A DNA stretch of 21,554 nt from Nemertoderma westbladi (Eukaryota; Xenacoelomorpha; Nemertodermatida; Nemertodermatidae), in the NCBI GenBank assembly GCA_032718475.1, contig JAUCBJ010000936.1, positions 1 to 21,554 on the forward strand, given 5' to 3'. Of this stretch, positions 1-9,446 are shown piece after piece. Each line of letters opens with the position of its first letter. Position 1 is the stretch's first letter. A model generated the notes under the pieces. It was not told where the DNA came from, ran no database searches, and was given only the letters and a program-made list of their open reading frames with translations. The position numbers were made by a program, and so were the translations under genes.

Positions 1-19
1 GACGGCTCTGCGTATATCT

Positions 20-63
20 CAGTACAGCAGTATCGCACACCGCATATGCAGTACAGCAGTATC
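20..63. repeat. Short tandem repeat, about 29-bp period
   Basis: The 15-mer CAGTACAGCAGTATC occurs at 20-34 and again at 49-63, with related GTATC/CGCA/CATATG words continuing to about 110. This is a small degenerate tandem repeat with no coding support. Confidence 0.6.
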
Positions 64-1180
64 TCAGTATCGCACTCTGTACCGCATATCAGCATATGAA
101 AGTCGCATACGAAAGAGGTACTTACGATACGACCATCGGTTCCGCCATTCCACTTCCATGGGGTCCCCGACGCCTTGCGTTCCTGCACCTCCTTCAGCGT
201 TACGAGTAAGTTGCCGATTCCGATTGAAAACCGGCAAATTTCTTACCTCAATGCAGCAATGAGAAGGACCGTATCGGTTAGTTATGGTAAACTCTGTTGC
301 TGGTATCGATTTGTGGGTGGCTGATATTCCGGAGTTGGTAAAAATGGATTCATGGACGTTTTTATAAAGCGGAAAAACCACTGAATGCTGAATGCGGTTC
401 TTTTTATATTTGAAAACGAGAGATATTTTGGACGGATTGATCTAAGTCAGAGAGAACCTGAGAACTCTTGTGCACTGATATCTACAGATCTACGTTTCAG
501 CACAGAGTTCTACCGACGAGAAACTCTCTCTGCATTACTGTCTCGGTTGTTATAACCAACTTTTCCGATGGCCACGACTGACAGAAGTCGTTGCTGCGTT
601 TCGCCGTTCTCCGGATTCAACCACTAAATAATGGTAATTTAAAGAAGGCCCACCTCACCAACTCGTTCGGAGAGTGGTTGAATCCGGTTTCTGAAAATAT
701 GAGAGCCAGTTGGAGTTCTTGTCCCGTCATCTGGAACTTCATTGAGGCTCTAAAACGTACTCCAAGTCTGACTACCTGGTGGCGATACAGGGATTCCCGA
801 AGATGCCGTATACGATCTTGAAACTTAGCGATTTTACCATCAGAACGAAAAATGCGATCTCTAAAACAGGCAGTAAATAGTCGAATCTTAAAATAATGGT
901 GTATAAACATTATCTTAGTTAACTACTGGTGTGTGAACGTACATTTATTTTATTCATTATGTTATCTTAATGCGTCATTAAATAAACTTCAATCTGCCTT
1001 CAAGAAAGTACGTACACCTGTGGTAGATTCTGTTTGATTTGTTTTTGTTATACATTTATTTTTTATGGTTAATTATACTTGTTAACTGTACAGCAATTTT
1101 ATTATAGGCCATTGTAGTATGTACAGTACAGCATTACATGCAAAGTGCACTTGGCAGTATTATGAGTTAACGACCCTTGG
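64..1180. other. No recognised gene
   Basis: No recognisable protein is encoded here. Short minus-strand open frames lie at about 441-247 and 910-617. The first is bounded by an acceptor-like CTCTCTGACTTAG and a donor-like GAG/GTAAGA, but its product resembles no family I know. A short inverted repeat (GGTTGAATCCGG at about 675, its complement at about 613) is also present. From about 930 the region is AT-rich and featureless. Confidence 0.4.
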
Positions 1181-1181
1181 G

Positions 1182-1352
1182 GAACTGACTGGACGCAATA
1201 AAAATTCATCCCTCTCCAGGGGAAATTCGATGCAAATAACAGCTGATTACTCTCGAAAATAATACTGTAACCTGTTCTATTGTGTGTAGTTTATTGTTTT
1301 GGTTAAAATAACGTGCCGCTGTAACCTGCTCCTTTCCCTAAATTGAGAATTT
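1182..1352 (+). repeat. Dispersed repeat, copy A
   Basis: This sequence recurs at 20956-21117 in the same orientation and at about 21388-21512 inverted. Shared blocks include GCAAATAACAGCTGATT, CTGTAACCTGTTCTATT, TTATTGTTTTGGTTA and CCTTTCCCTAAATTGA. It has no coding potential and is probably a non-autonomous element or its terminal region. The similarity between copies was aligned by eye. Confidence 0.7.
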
Positions 1353-1721
1353 AACATAGAGGTGGGATATAAATTTTATGGTCTTTATTTAATTTAAATG
1401 AATTACTTATGTTGACTCTTTGATTTCTTGTTTAATTAGTGTTAGATACTATATTTGTTATTCTGATGTCTAAATTTGCTGATATTGAGAATTAGAAATA
1501 AATGGATACATTGTGTCTGCTTTGTTTTATTTCATTATTCATATTGTTTTAGTGTGAAACGCAATTTGTATAGTAATAAATGTTAAATAATAATTGATAT
1601 ATTATTTTTATTCGAAAATGTAAATTTATGAAACTCAGGCAGATCAGGATCTATATATAATGACGTATAGATAAGACCGGTGAGATTCAGTCCGTCCATA
1701 GAAAGCAGCATATGAGATAGG
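1353..1721. other. AT-rich non-coding spacer
   Basis: AT-rich sequence with no open frame or structure that can be supported. Confidence 0.5.
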
Positions 1722-1923
1722 AAGGCGTTCATAAAGTAGGTCACGCAAATTTTACAGATTTTTGACCCCCACCCCCCCCCCCCCCCCACCCTCTGTCACA
1801 AAGTGTCATGCAAGTTCGACCCCCCTACCCTCTGTAGCAATTTGTAGGCCTAATACCCCCAAACAATACCCCCCCCCCCCCCCCCCCCCCCCCCCTGTGC
1901 GTGACATAATTTATGAACGCCCC
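1722..1923. mobile_element. Small inverted-repeat element (MITE-like) with poly-C cores
   Basis: Terminal inverted repeats of about 25 bp bound the element: GGCGTTCATAAAGTAGGTCA at 1723 onward on the left, and the complement of GGGCGTTCATAAATTATGTC ending near 1923 on the right. Both lead inward to CACGCA. The interior holds C16 (1772-1787) and C27 (1869-1895) and two copies of a CCCTCTGT motif. The length and inverted termini fit a non-autonomous DNA element. I cannot name the superfamily or define a target-site duplication. Confidence 0.6.
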
Positions 1924-1925
1924 CT

Positions 1926-2552
1926 AGGCACCTTTTACGGGGAGATACTCGTCTCTATACCGCCTTAAAGCGAATCGACCTGGTATCATATAAAGTGCTA
2001 GATCGGTATATCACAAATAATAAATAACAAAAATATAATAAAACGTATAAAAAAAAGATGACAATATTTGAGTATCTCACTTACATTAAAGTATGACACT
2101 TATACAATGCCCTTAAACAAAAATTAGATTCATCTTGATGTTTCATTAAAAATTGGAAGAATAACACCCGTACAGTCACCATATATTCCGAAGTCAATAC
2201 ATTTTTATATTTTCAAATTACATGGTTGAGACGTACTAATCTTTCTAAGTGCCTCTTTAAAACTTGGTATACCCTCTAAAACTAAGTAGTTGTACATATA
2301 ATTACATTCAAAGCCCTTGCTAGAAACTTTCTAAGCTTTCAAAGTATATGCATTAAACTTGCTATACTTAGTAGAACTACGTAGTTGCACTTAAAGATAT
2401 GTTAAGTACTTACAACATACTTGGTCCACACCATTGCTAAAACTTAAAAGGCTAGCTTTGCAAATATCGCAAGTTATTTAAATAGGGTGGTCTGTCCCAA
2501 TTAACATCGCAATGGAACGATAATTAACAGGACATTCCGGTATTCCAAGGTG
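1926..2552. other. AT-rich non-coding region downstream of the gag-protease gene
   Basis: This is the 3' side of the minus-strand gag-protease ORFs. No reverse transcriptase, RNase H, integrase or second LTR is detectable here, although a complete BEL/Pao element would need them. It is either flanking DNA of a truncated element or an intron. Confidence 0.4.
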
Positions 2553-3386
2553 TCAGAAATACTTACGATCTTCTGGTGATTGCTCTGGCACAGGGCCTAG
2601 CAAGTTACTAAAGTCCTTCGTAGCTGCAAAGGTCAAATTTCTTACCGGAAGTAATGAGCGCTCCTCCTTGCTGTGTTCCGCTTTGGAAAGAAGAGTGTCT
2701 AAGGTTAGTTTTACTCTCGTCACAGGGATCGCTCTCTTACCATGCATGCTGCTTACAGTATACTGAGCAATCTTACCTTGACTCATGTCCGTAACTACGT
2801 CGGCTACTTGTTCGTCGACATAGCTATGCGATGACGCAGAGTCTAAGATGGCGTATATACGCTTGCTCCCTCGGGTTCCGGTAATCTTTATAGGAATCAC
2901 GCTAAACCCTTTCAGTTGGTTCTGTGTGAGGAGCGTTATCGAAGGTTGTTCCTCACCTGCATGCACGTAGAAAGTGTCGTCTTCCTCCTCGTCCTCGTCC
3001 GATGATCCTGACTGATCCATACAGTCGGTATAAAAGGTACGGATCTCGCGCGGCGCACGCTCCTTATAAAGCGCGTCGCATCTAGCCGCTTTATCTGGAT
3101 GCTCTCGTCGAAAGCGTCTGGTCGGAGTATGACTGGTTGTGTGAAGCAACGCGTCATGGTTACGTCCACACAGAGAACATGTATCGTCGCTCGGGCAATC
3201 CTTCCGGACGTGTCCTGGCTTCATACATCTCCAACAGGAATCTAGAGATCGGATTTGGAGTCTCCTCTCCTCGATCCCTAACTCTTTAAAAGCGCGACAT
3301 CCACGTAGTTTATGTCCGCTATGGTTTCTGCCGTTCCGCTCGCAGTATGAGCATCCCACAAAGTCCGCCGGCAACTGTTGTCGTGG
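2553..3386 (-). CDS. BEL/Pao-type nucleocapsid zinc knuckles plus aspartic protease (partial)
   Basis: This continues the Gag frame (3387-6575) after one TAG codon. An internal start would have to be the TTG at 3374, so independent initiation is unlikely. Counted from that TTG, it shows a C-x2-C...H...C cluster (residues 8-25), a CCHC knuckle CWRCMKPGHVRKDC (47-60) and CSLCGRNHDALLH (66-78). This three-part zinc array ending in LLH is typical of BEL/Pao Gag. An acidic linker (about 120-133) follows, then a retropepsin-like segment with AILDSASSHSYVDE (175-188) of DUF1758 type, where Asp178 would be catalytic. The usual D-S-G is D-S-A here. The ORF stops after about 110 protease residues at TGA, just after a GTAAGT. 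The known role of the family is to package RNA and cleave the polyprotein. No pol follows, so this copy is incomplete or repurposed. Confidence 0.75.
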   Translation of the reverse strand, partial: PRQQLPADFVGCSYCERNGRNHSGHKLRGCRAFKELGIEERRLQIRSLDSCWRCMKPGHVRKDCPSDDTCSLCGRNHDALLHTTSHTPTRRFRREHPDKAARCDALYKERAPREIRTFYTDCMDQSGSSDEDEEEDDTFYVHAGEEQPSITLLTQNQLKGFSVIPIKITGTRGSKRIYAILDSASSHSYVDEQVADVVTDMSQGKIAQYTVSSMHGKRAIPVTRVKLTLDTLLSKAEHSKEERSLLPVRNLTFAATKDFSNLLGPVPEQSPEDRKYF

Positions 3387-6300
3387 CTACGTGGTGCCGA
3401 TAGGCGTCAGAACTTTAGAAGTCTCAGTAGGGGTGGCGTAAGTAACGGCTTTCGCGTTCGTCGGAAACGGTTTTGTCCGAGTCGGCGCAGAAACAGCTAT
3501 CCCTTCCGCCGCGATATGGTGATCGGTATAGTTCGATCGAGTCTCGATCACGGCCTCCCGTGAAATAAGTTGATAGACATCGGTGAGTTTTAATAACCCT
3601 CCGGCCTCTTCGCGCTGGTACTCGATGCGTCGCCATTCTCGTCGTAGTCGATGGTGAAGTCGACTGATTATTCGAATGAGAACCGTCGGTGCGTTAGCGT
3701 ACTCGAGTTGTCCAATGGACCGTAAAGTCCCTATAGCGTTCTTTATTTCGTCCGCGAGTCGTAAAAGGTCGATCGGTCTCGAAATGTTGCCTCCTCTGCA
3801 GAGGTCTTCAATATTGGATTTAGCCATGGCGACATTACCTCCGTAAATCGAATATAAACGGTCGTACGCCAATTCAAAGGCATCGGGAACTCCAATAAAG
3901 GTTTCCGCTAATCGTTTCGGCTCACCAGACAGAACTTGGAGCAAGTAATTAAACTTCTCCGTCGAGGTGAAAGCACACTTAGCGATCTGGGACTCTACGT
4001 AGTCTACCAGTGTGCGCCAGTGTTTCGCGTTGCCAGAGAACTTCGGCGGTTGCTGTGCCGGTAATCCGTGTCTAGCCGCGAATTTCGCAATCTCGCTAAC
4101 CAAATCCAACTGTCCGCGTCCCTGTTCGGCGTCGTCGTCCAGTCGCTCCCTTCCGTGCGTTGTTCGTCGGTAGGAATTATTAACGGGATCTTCTTCTCGA
4201 TGTGTCGGAGTCCGTCTAGTCTCCTGTTCTCTCCTCGGTGGTCGATGTTGTCTAGGTTGTTCCAATTCCATGCTGGTTCGTGATCGATCCGACGGTTGCG
4301 CTTCGAGTCGCTCTTCTATCTGAGCTAGTCGGTCCGCTACAGGTCGCATTATTTCGGCGAGTCTGTTGGTGCTGATCGCTTCCGCTGGTTGCAACGTGGG
4401 TTTCTGTTGGGGTGTTTCTCGAGGTGGATTGTCGATGTAGGGATTCGTCGACCTCTCCTCTCGTTTGTAATCTTCCGCCGCTCCAGTACGGAATATTTCC
4501 CGTTCCGTCGACTCCGAGTCGCTAGATGAGTCGCTGTCGTCCGGATAAGGTGGCTGGCGGGTTCGTGTCCGGCGTATTATTCTTGGTCTCGTCCGTTGTG
4601 GTTCGGAATCTACGGCTCTTCGTTGTTTGGCAGGCTCGCAAGCCTTCCACGAAGTCGTAGGTGTCGCTATACGTTGTCCGATCCCGTGGGTACTACCCAC
4701 ATCCATCCTCCTCCGTAGTTCGGTAGGCTCGCAAGCCTTCCACGAAGTCGTAGGTTGCGTCGAACATTGTGTCAACGGTCGAGTGAAATAGTCGGGTTTC
4801 GTAGTCAGTCTGTAAATAACTGGATTTGCACAGCACGTTACAGGTTTAACTTGTAATGGTTTACTCACCTGTTTAATGGTCATAAACGCAGGTTCCTCTC
4901 TTCCTACAAGTAGACTACAACTTACTGTAGGTGGACTAGTTATGTTACCTGCTAAAATTGGCGATGAAGTCGCCCTAGGTTGCGGTATTTCCGTCACAAC
5001 AAACCTGTTGCCTTGCGTCGAACGCACAGGCGTTATTTCCTTAGGTTTCGTAACGAAGACCGATTTTATCGGAGTCGTGGGTTTGAGCATAGGAATAACT
5101 TGGGGAAAACGTTTACAGTAATCCTCGACGAACTCCTCTCCTCGATCTATCGCTCCCACACTTCCTTCCTCGATCCGCTTCTGTATTCCGCGATATCGAG
5201 CTTCCATACGATCCAGGGCAGACAAGTCGTGTCCAGTTCGCGACCTTATAGATCTATCTCTCGCGTCGAGTTCGAGGTCCGCTTGCGCGTTCGCTGTCTC
5301 GCGCGATCTACGATTCAATTCGAACTGTAGTTGCATCTCCCTTTCGCGTCGATCCGCTACTTGTTGTTGTGCCGCTAACTCCGCTTCCTGTATAGCTAAA
5401 CGTGCGTTTATTTGTCGTGCCTCCAACTTGGCGCGAGCGTCGGACGCTGCCTTCTTCTGTGCTAACTCAGCTGCGTTTACCGCCGCAACTCGTACTAGCT
5501 CGTCGGCTGCCGTCTGTCGTGCTAACTCGTCCGCTGCTGCTGCCGCGGCCGCTTCTTGCGCTAAGTTTTCCTCTAGTCTGCGCATTTCCGAAGCTTCGAA
5601 TTCGGCTTGCGCCTTGAGTTGCGCAATTCTTGCCTCGTCCTCTCTATGTTGTTTCTCTCCTTCGATGGCGATCTGTGCCATCTGGTGTTGCGCTTCTTCT
5701 TTGGCGACTTGTTGTCGGCGTGCAACCTCCTGTTGTTGTCGAGTAATTCCAGACGCTGTTCTACTAACGTCGCCAACGTTGCCAACGTCGCTCCGTACGC
5801 TAACGAACGATCTATCCAGTGGTGGATGTTGGTAGGCTCGCGAGCCTTCCGTAGTGAGAACTTCCGTCGTCCCTCGCGGTTCGACTTCCGGTTCGTCGAT
5901 CGGTACGCCGCATCTACGAAGAAAATTGGTCAGCGTTTCCAACCTTCCGTCCAGGCAGTAGAGTTCTTCTTCCTCTTCGGGTTGTAACAACGCGTCCGAA
6001 ACTGACTCACCCAGCAGTTGGTCAAACTGCTCCTGTTGAGCCAATCTTATTACTGACTTAAACTGGATAATGCTTTCTCTCGCACTTACTAATTTATCTA
6101 CTATCTTTACCTGAGTAAAGTTGTCGCCACGCAACTCTGCAAGTTCGTGTAAACCTCTAAGTTTATCTACGGAGGCATGTACCCTACTTTCTATCCTTAC
6201 CTGTAAGGTGTAGAACTCGTATCTCGACATCGGGGCGGTTAACTCGTGTAAAACGCGAAAACCTTCTCCGAGGTTCCGAGTAATCTGGGCCATGTGTCCT

Positions 6301-6575
6301 CCTATACTTCTAATAACGTTCTCCTGGCTTCCAGTCGAACTTACCATGTCCGGTTCCCGCGATCTAGTCTGCGGGACGGTAAGGAAATCTTCGATTCTGC
6401 CGTCGCCACGCGTTGCGGCTTCCAGAATTTCCGTTCGGGGTACCGGCGACGCAAGCGGTGTGACATCGGTGGAATCCCGGGTTCTCCTTCTCGGTTCGTC
6501 TACTGTCGATCTGTCCGGGTCGCACGAGTCATAGTCGGTAGGTGGGTATCTCGTCGAATGGGGTGTGTCACTCAT
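3387..6575 (-). CDS. gag: Gag-like capsid polyprotein, BEL/Pao type, 1062 aa
   Basis: The start is the ATG at 6573-6575, with a purine at -3. Residues 90-225 are helical and resemble the N-terminal helical region of BEL/Pao Gag. Residues 279-425 form a long Q/E/R/A-rich coiled coil with an Ala run near 342-348. Residues 500-800 are a low-complexity Pro/Arg/Ser linker with two copies of TTSWKACEP (609-617 and 640-648). Residues 840-1010 form the capsid-like core (KFSGNAKHW, FNYLLQVLSGEPKRLAETF, YDRLYSIYGG), matching DUF1759 of BEL/Pao elements. The role expected from the family is assembly of virus-like particles around element RNA. At over 1000 residues it is unusually long before the nucleocapsid. 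A TAG codon (3387-3389) separates it from the in-frame zinc-knuckle/protease ORF. It is more GC-rich than its flanks. It could be a truncated retroelement or a host-retained gag gene. Confidence 0.8.
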   Translation of the reverse strand: MSDTPHSTRYPPTDYDSCDPDRSTVDEPRRRTRDSTDVTPLASPVPRTEILEAATRGDGRIEDFLTVPQTRSREPDMVSSTGSQENVIRSIGGHMAQITRNLGEGFRVLHELTAPMSRYEFYTLQVRIESRVHASVDKLRGLHELAELRGDNFTQVKIVDKLVSARESIIQFKSVIRLAQQEQFDQLLGESVSDALLQPEEEEELYCLDGRLETLTNFLRRCGVPIDEPEVEPRGTTEVLTTEGSRAYQHPPLDRSFVSVRSDVGNVGDVSRTASGITRQQQEVARRQQVAKEEAQHQMAQIAIEGEKQHREDEARIAQLKAQAEFEASEMRRLEENLAQEAAAAAAADELARQTAADELVRVAAVNAAELAQKKAASDARAKLEARQINARLAIQEAELAAQQQVADRREREMQLQFELNRRSRETANAQADLELDARDRSIRSRTGHDLSALDRMEARYRGIQKRIEEGSVGAIDRGEEFVEDYCKRFPQVIPMLKPTTPIKSVFVTKPKEITPVRSTQGNRFVVTEIPQPRATSSPILAGNITSPPTVSCSLLVGREEPAFMTIKQVSKPLQVKPVTCCANPVIYRLTTKPDYFTRPLTQCSTQPTTSWKACEPTELRRRMDVGSTHGIGQRIATPTTSWKACEPAKQRRAVDSEPQRTRPRIIRRTRTRQPPYPDDSDSSSDSESTEREIFRTGAAEDYKREERSTNPYIDNPPRETPQQKPTLQPAEAISTNRLAEIMRPVADRLAQIEERLEAQPSDRSRTSMELEQPRQHRPPRREQETRRTPTHREEDPVNNSYRRTTHGRERLDDDAEQGRGQLDLVSEIAKFAARHGLPAQQPPKFSGNAKHWRTLVDYVESQIAKCAFTSTEKFNYLLQVLSGEPKRLAETFIGVPDAFELAYDRLYSIYGGNVAMAKSNIEDLCRGGNISRPIDLLRLADEIKNAIGTLRSIGQLEYANAPTVLIRIISRLHHRLRREWRRIEYQREEAGGLLKLTDVYQLISREAVIETRSNYTDHHIAAEGIAVSAPTRTKPFPTNAKAVTYATPTETSKVLTPIGTT
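4629..4757 (-). repeat. Internal duplication within gag (about 96-bp period)
   Basis: A roughly 30-bp word containing AGGCTCGCAAGCCTTCCACG occurs at about 4631 and again at about 4727 on the plus strand. Each copy encodes the TTSWKACEP motif on the minus strand. A shorter diverged relative (GTAGGCTCGCGAGCCTTCC) lies at about 5831. All three contain the palindrome GGCTCGC[A/G]AGCC. Confidence 0.8.
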
Positions 6576-6634
6576 GTCTTATTATATACGTCAAGTACGG
6601 GTAATAAAATGTCAAAGTGTCTGAATGTTGAAGT

Positions 6635-6800
6635 GTCAAACTTACCTTGGTATATATAGTATATATATACCCTAACCGGTACAAATAAATCAACAAGTCA
6701 GAATGTCGAAATGTCAAAATGTCGAAATATACAAATGTCAAACTTACCTTGATATATATATGAATCATATATATACCCTAACCGGTACAAATAAAACTAA
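6635..6800 (-). repeat. Two tandem copies (about 102-106 bp) just upstream of gag
   Basis: GTCAAACTTACCTT occurs at 6635 and 6737, and CCCTAACCGGTACAAATAAA at 6670 and about 6776, with a TA-rich block between in each copy. On the minus strand each copy carries a donor-like AAGGTAAGTTTGAC. The repeat lies 60-220 nt upstream of the gag ATG and could be leader, LTR or 5' UTR sequence. Confidence 0.75.
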
Positions 6801-6810
6801 CAAGGTATAT

Positions 6811-7480
6811 AATAAAATAAGTAGTAATCTAGCCTACCGGCTAAATTTGTACGAATAAATGAGATAACGATATACGTTAACAAAATATAGATCAACAAGT
6901 ACAAACAATAGGCGCAAACAGCAACGTCTAACGGGAAAATAAGTACCAACAACACTACTAATAGACAGTGAAACCCACAAATTTTGAGTACTACTGTGCT
7001 TTCTTAAGTTTGAACGACGCGAGTCGTAAAACTTACGTTCCTTTGATCTTCCAGTCGTACAAATTCCCAAATACAAACCGGACGTGGGTCTTTCCGTTTT
7101 TCGGCGGCGCGGACGAATTTATTGTCTCCCAAACTTTGCGAAAAGCGGTCTAATCCTCGAAGCGGTCCAGAAATGAGTCCTTGAGTCCTGAAAAGGTCGA
7201 AGGTGAGAGTTTTACTTCTACGCTTACGAAAAATCTTCCTAGGTACCGATACAAATTGGTCTTTAAACCCTATGTACCTTTTCAAGTACCGAAAGTAACA
7301 CCGCACACACACGGTGTAAAACAAAGTGCTACAAACTAACTGTTAGCTAGTCAAATATTAAATACGAAAGTACTAGCTACCCTAAGAGCCTACTGAAGCA
7401 GGGGACGTTCTAAATTACTAAATTTACTAACCTTAAATTTTAAATATCTCCTACTTTCAATAGCTGGCAGATCTAAACAA
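6811..7480. other. Upstream region of gag, no recognised feature
   Basis: AT-rich sequence. A 106-codon minus-strand open frame at 7004-7324 has no recognisable motif. No LTR boundary (TG...CA) or tRNA primer-binding site could be defined. Confidence 0.35.
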
Positions 7481-7676
7481 TACTATACACTAATTTCAGA
7501 ATTTGTATAATATACTTTCCTATACCGTAAGGTAGGAATACTATACACTATGATAGAAGTACTATATACTAATTTATATAAAATACTTCCTACTGTAAGG
7601 TAGGAATATTTTACACTACGATAGAAGTACTATACACTAATTTCAGAATTTGTATAATATACTTCCTACTGTAAGG
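7481..7676. repeat. Tandem repeat, about 68-79 bp unit, 2.5-3 copies
   Basis: TACTATACACTAATTTCAGA begins at 7481 and 7628, with a diverged copy (TACTATATACTAATTT) at 7560. CTGTAAGGTAGGAATA and GATAGAAGTACTATA words are repeated between them. The function is unknown. It lies upstream of the gag ORF on the minus strand. Confidence 0.75.
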
Positions 7677-8065
7677 GTCCAGTAGTATACCGCTTACCAG
7701 ATCCTAGTAATGATGTATCTTACTATGAGACTCTAGTAATGTATACGGGCTCGTACAGTATCTGACAACAAATCCCAGTCCAGGATATCTAAACAAACAG
7801 ATACAATACACAAACGACTACTGGCGAGGAACAGAGCCTAGTATCTATTCTATGTACGTGAGCGGGTCTAATGCCTACGTACTAGACAAAAGGATACCTG
7901 TCCTCTAACCGGTGAGGCAGATGTACAGTTACAGTAACAGACCAAACTCACGGGAAAACAATCCCCGCGCAGCGAATCCTAACTATCACTGACAGTCCTA
8001 AATACAGTAACTTGCCGCGGTGTGATTTATATGGTTTATATACGAACTAGGTGGTTAACAGACCT

Positions 8066-8185
8066 AGTGTAACAATGCTGATTACCCCTGTCTAAATCAG
8101 CCTAAAAGGTCGTGCCTAAATGTAACGATAACTGATCCCCCTGTACGAAATCAGTCTAAAGGGTCAAGCCTAAATGTAACAATAC
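8066..8185. repeat. Tandem repeat, about 55-bp unit, about 2.2 copies
   Basis: The block beginning GTGTAACAATGCTGATTACC is followed 55 bp on by GTAACGATAACTGATCCCCC, and then by a third partial start, GTAACAATACTGC. Each unit ends with an AATCAG[C/T]CTAAA...GCCTAAAT module. Confidence 0.65.
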
Positions 8186-9428
8186 TGCTGGACAGAAATC
8201 AACAGTTTAATAACGAAAGTGAAATACTCCTTATTGCCGCAACTAAATCAGATCCTAATTTTACAAATACAGATAATTTCTGCCTAAAGTAATGTATAGT
8301 GCGCTATAGCTAGTAGAACTCTAAGGGCAATATGTTTTAGGGCGTGTGTGTGTGTGTGTGTTACAAATAAAACAATTTCGTGTAATTCCTTTTACTAGGT
8401 TTTAGTGATTTTCTGACCGAAATGATACCGTGCGCTAGCTACTAAAATAAACTAGTCGCGTTTTGTAGAACTTTATACTCACAAATGACGTCAAAGCTCT
8501 CTCCTTCCTATCCACAACCCAATGGGCAACCACAGTGTTAGTAACTACACTGATTCTGGTTGTAAGATAAGAAATAGGGGTTAATCACTACCGTACGTTA
8601 GCTGATCTGGTATACTAATTTAATTCTAGAACTTTGTTGCTGCGGTAGTTAGCAGCAATACCTATCAGTACGTGGCAAGGCGCGGTAGGATATTAATAAA
8701 CCTCCCTAGGCCAAGCAGTGCCGGTAGCAGAAATACTCCTTGCCTGATCAAATAGCTAACTCCAGACAGGGGGGGGGGGGGGGGGGGGGGGGGTACTAAT
8801 GTACGTTCTACAAAGCGAACCGGTACCAAACAGTCAGTGCTACGAATCACTAAATTATGGAACATATGCTGTCCATACCTAATATGTACTCGCGTACTGA
8901 CGAATGGCAATAGTTCGCACCTGTAGGAAGTACAGGTTAACCCAGGGGTTCGTAGGACTGACAAGGGGGGGTGTTTCTGTCTGAATATAATTATTTGATC
9001 CTAAATTTGCGGCGTCCAGGACGGCGTCACGCTTACCCTGATCTATAGGTCTTACGGCGGGCAAGGGCGTCGAACAAAGTCTTACCTTTCTCACAAAGCG
9101 GGCGCTGCATGGCAAGTGGAGTATTTCGAAGGGGCGAAGGGGGTGCGCGGTCAATCCAATGTGGGCGCTAGCGTGTTGTGGACATCTTTTCCCTGCGTTG
9201 CTTACGGCCTAACGGTCTAGGCTGCCATCTCCCTGATGTTTGGCTGTCCCAAAGTTGGACCAAAAGAAAACATGTTCAGGAATTTGCAGTATATTTACAG
9301 TTTTACAAAGGATTTATCAAATAAAGTTTCAACAAGAAACCAAATAAACTAACAGTAATTTAGATGTTCTAAGAAGTAGGAGTTATAAGGGTAAGAAGGG
9401 GTAACGTGAATAACGAAACGTAACGTGA
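8186..9428. other. Non-coding region with a G25 run
   Basis: No gene was recognised. A 25-base G homopolymer lies at 8769-8793. The part at about 9000-9180 is more GC-rich, and on the minus strand it contains a donor-like GAGAAAG/GTAAGA at about 9092-9080. It could be an upstream exon or promoter of a minus-strand transcript, but nothing supports this further. Confidence 0.35.
8349..8361. repeat. (GT)n microsatellite
   Basis: A short GT dinucleotide run (GTGTGTGTGTGTG). The sequence around it is non-coding. Confidence 0.7.
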
Positions 9429-9446
9429 ATTATTATTATTATTATA
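9429..9446 (-). repeat. LINE 3'-terminal (ATA)n tail
   Basis: On the minus strand, AAATAAAAGAGATATAATAA leads into about five ATA/AAT units. The polyadenylation-like AATAAA followed by a trinucleotide microsatellite marks the probable 3' end of the retroelement, as in CR1/L2-type LINEs that prime on short repeats. Confidence 0.6.

Noticed and set aside
247-441. A 65-codon minus-strand segment with acceptor-like and donor-like edges
   Set aside because: Phase and edges are plausible, but the peptide resembles no family and no neighbouring exon is convincing.
617-910. 97-codon minus-strand open frame with an acceptor-like CTGTTTTAG inside
   Set aside because: No recognisable domain, and a plus-strand frame of similar length overlaps it. 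Not distinguishable from chance.
2553-9180. A complete LTR retrotransposon
   Set aside because: No matching terminal direct repeats, primer-binding site, reverse transcriptase, RNase H or integrase could be found in the window.
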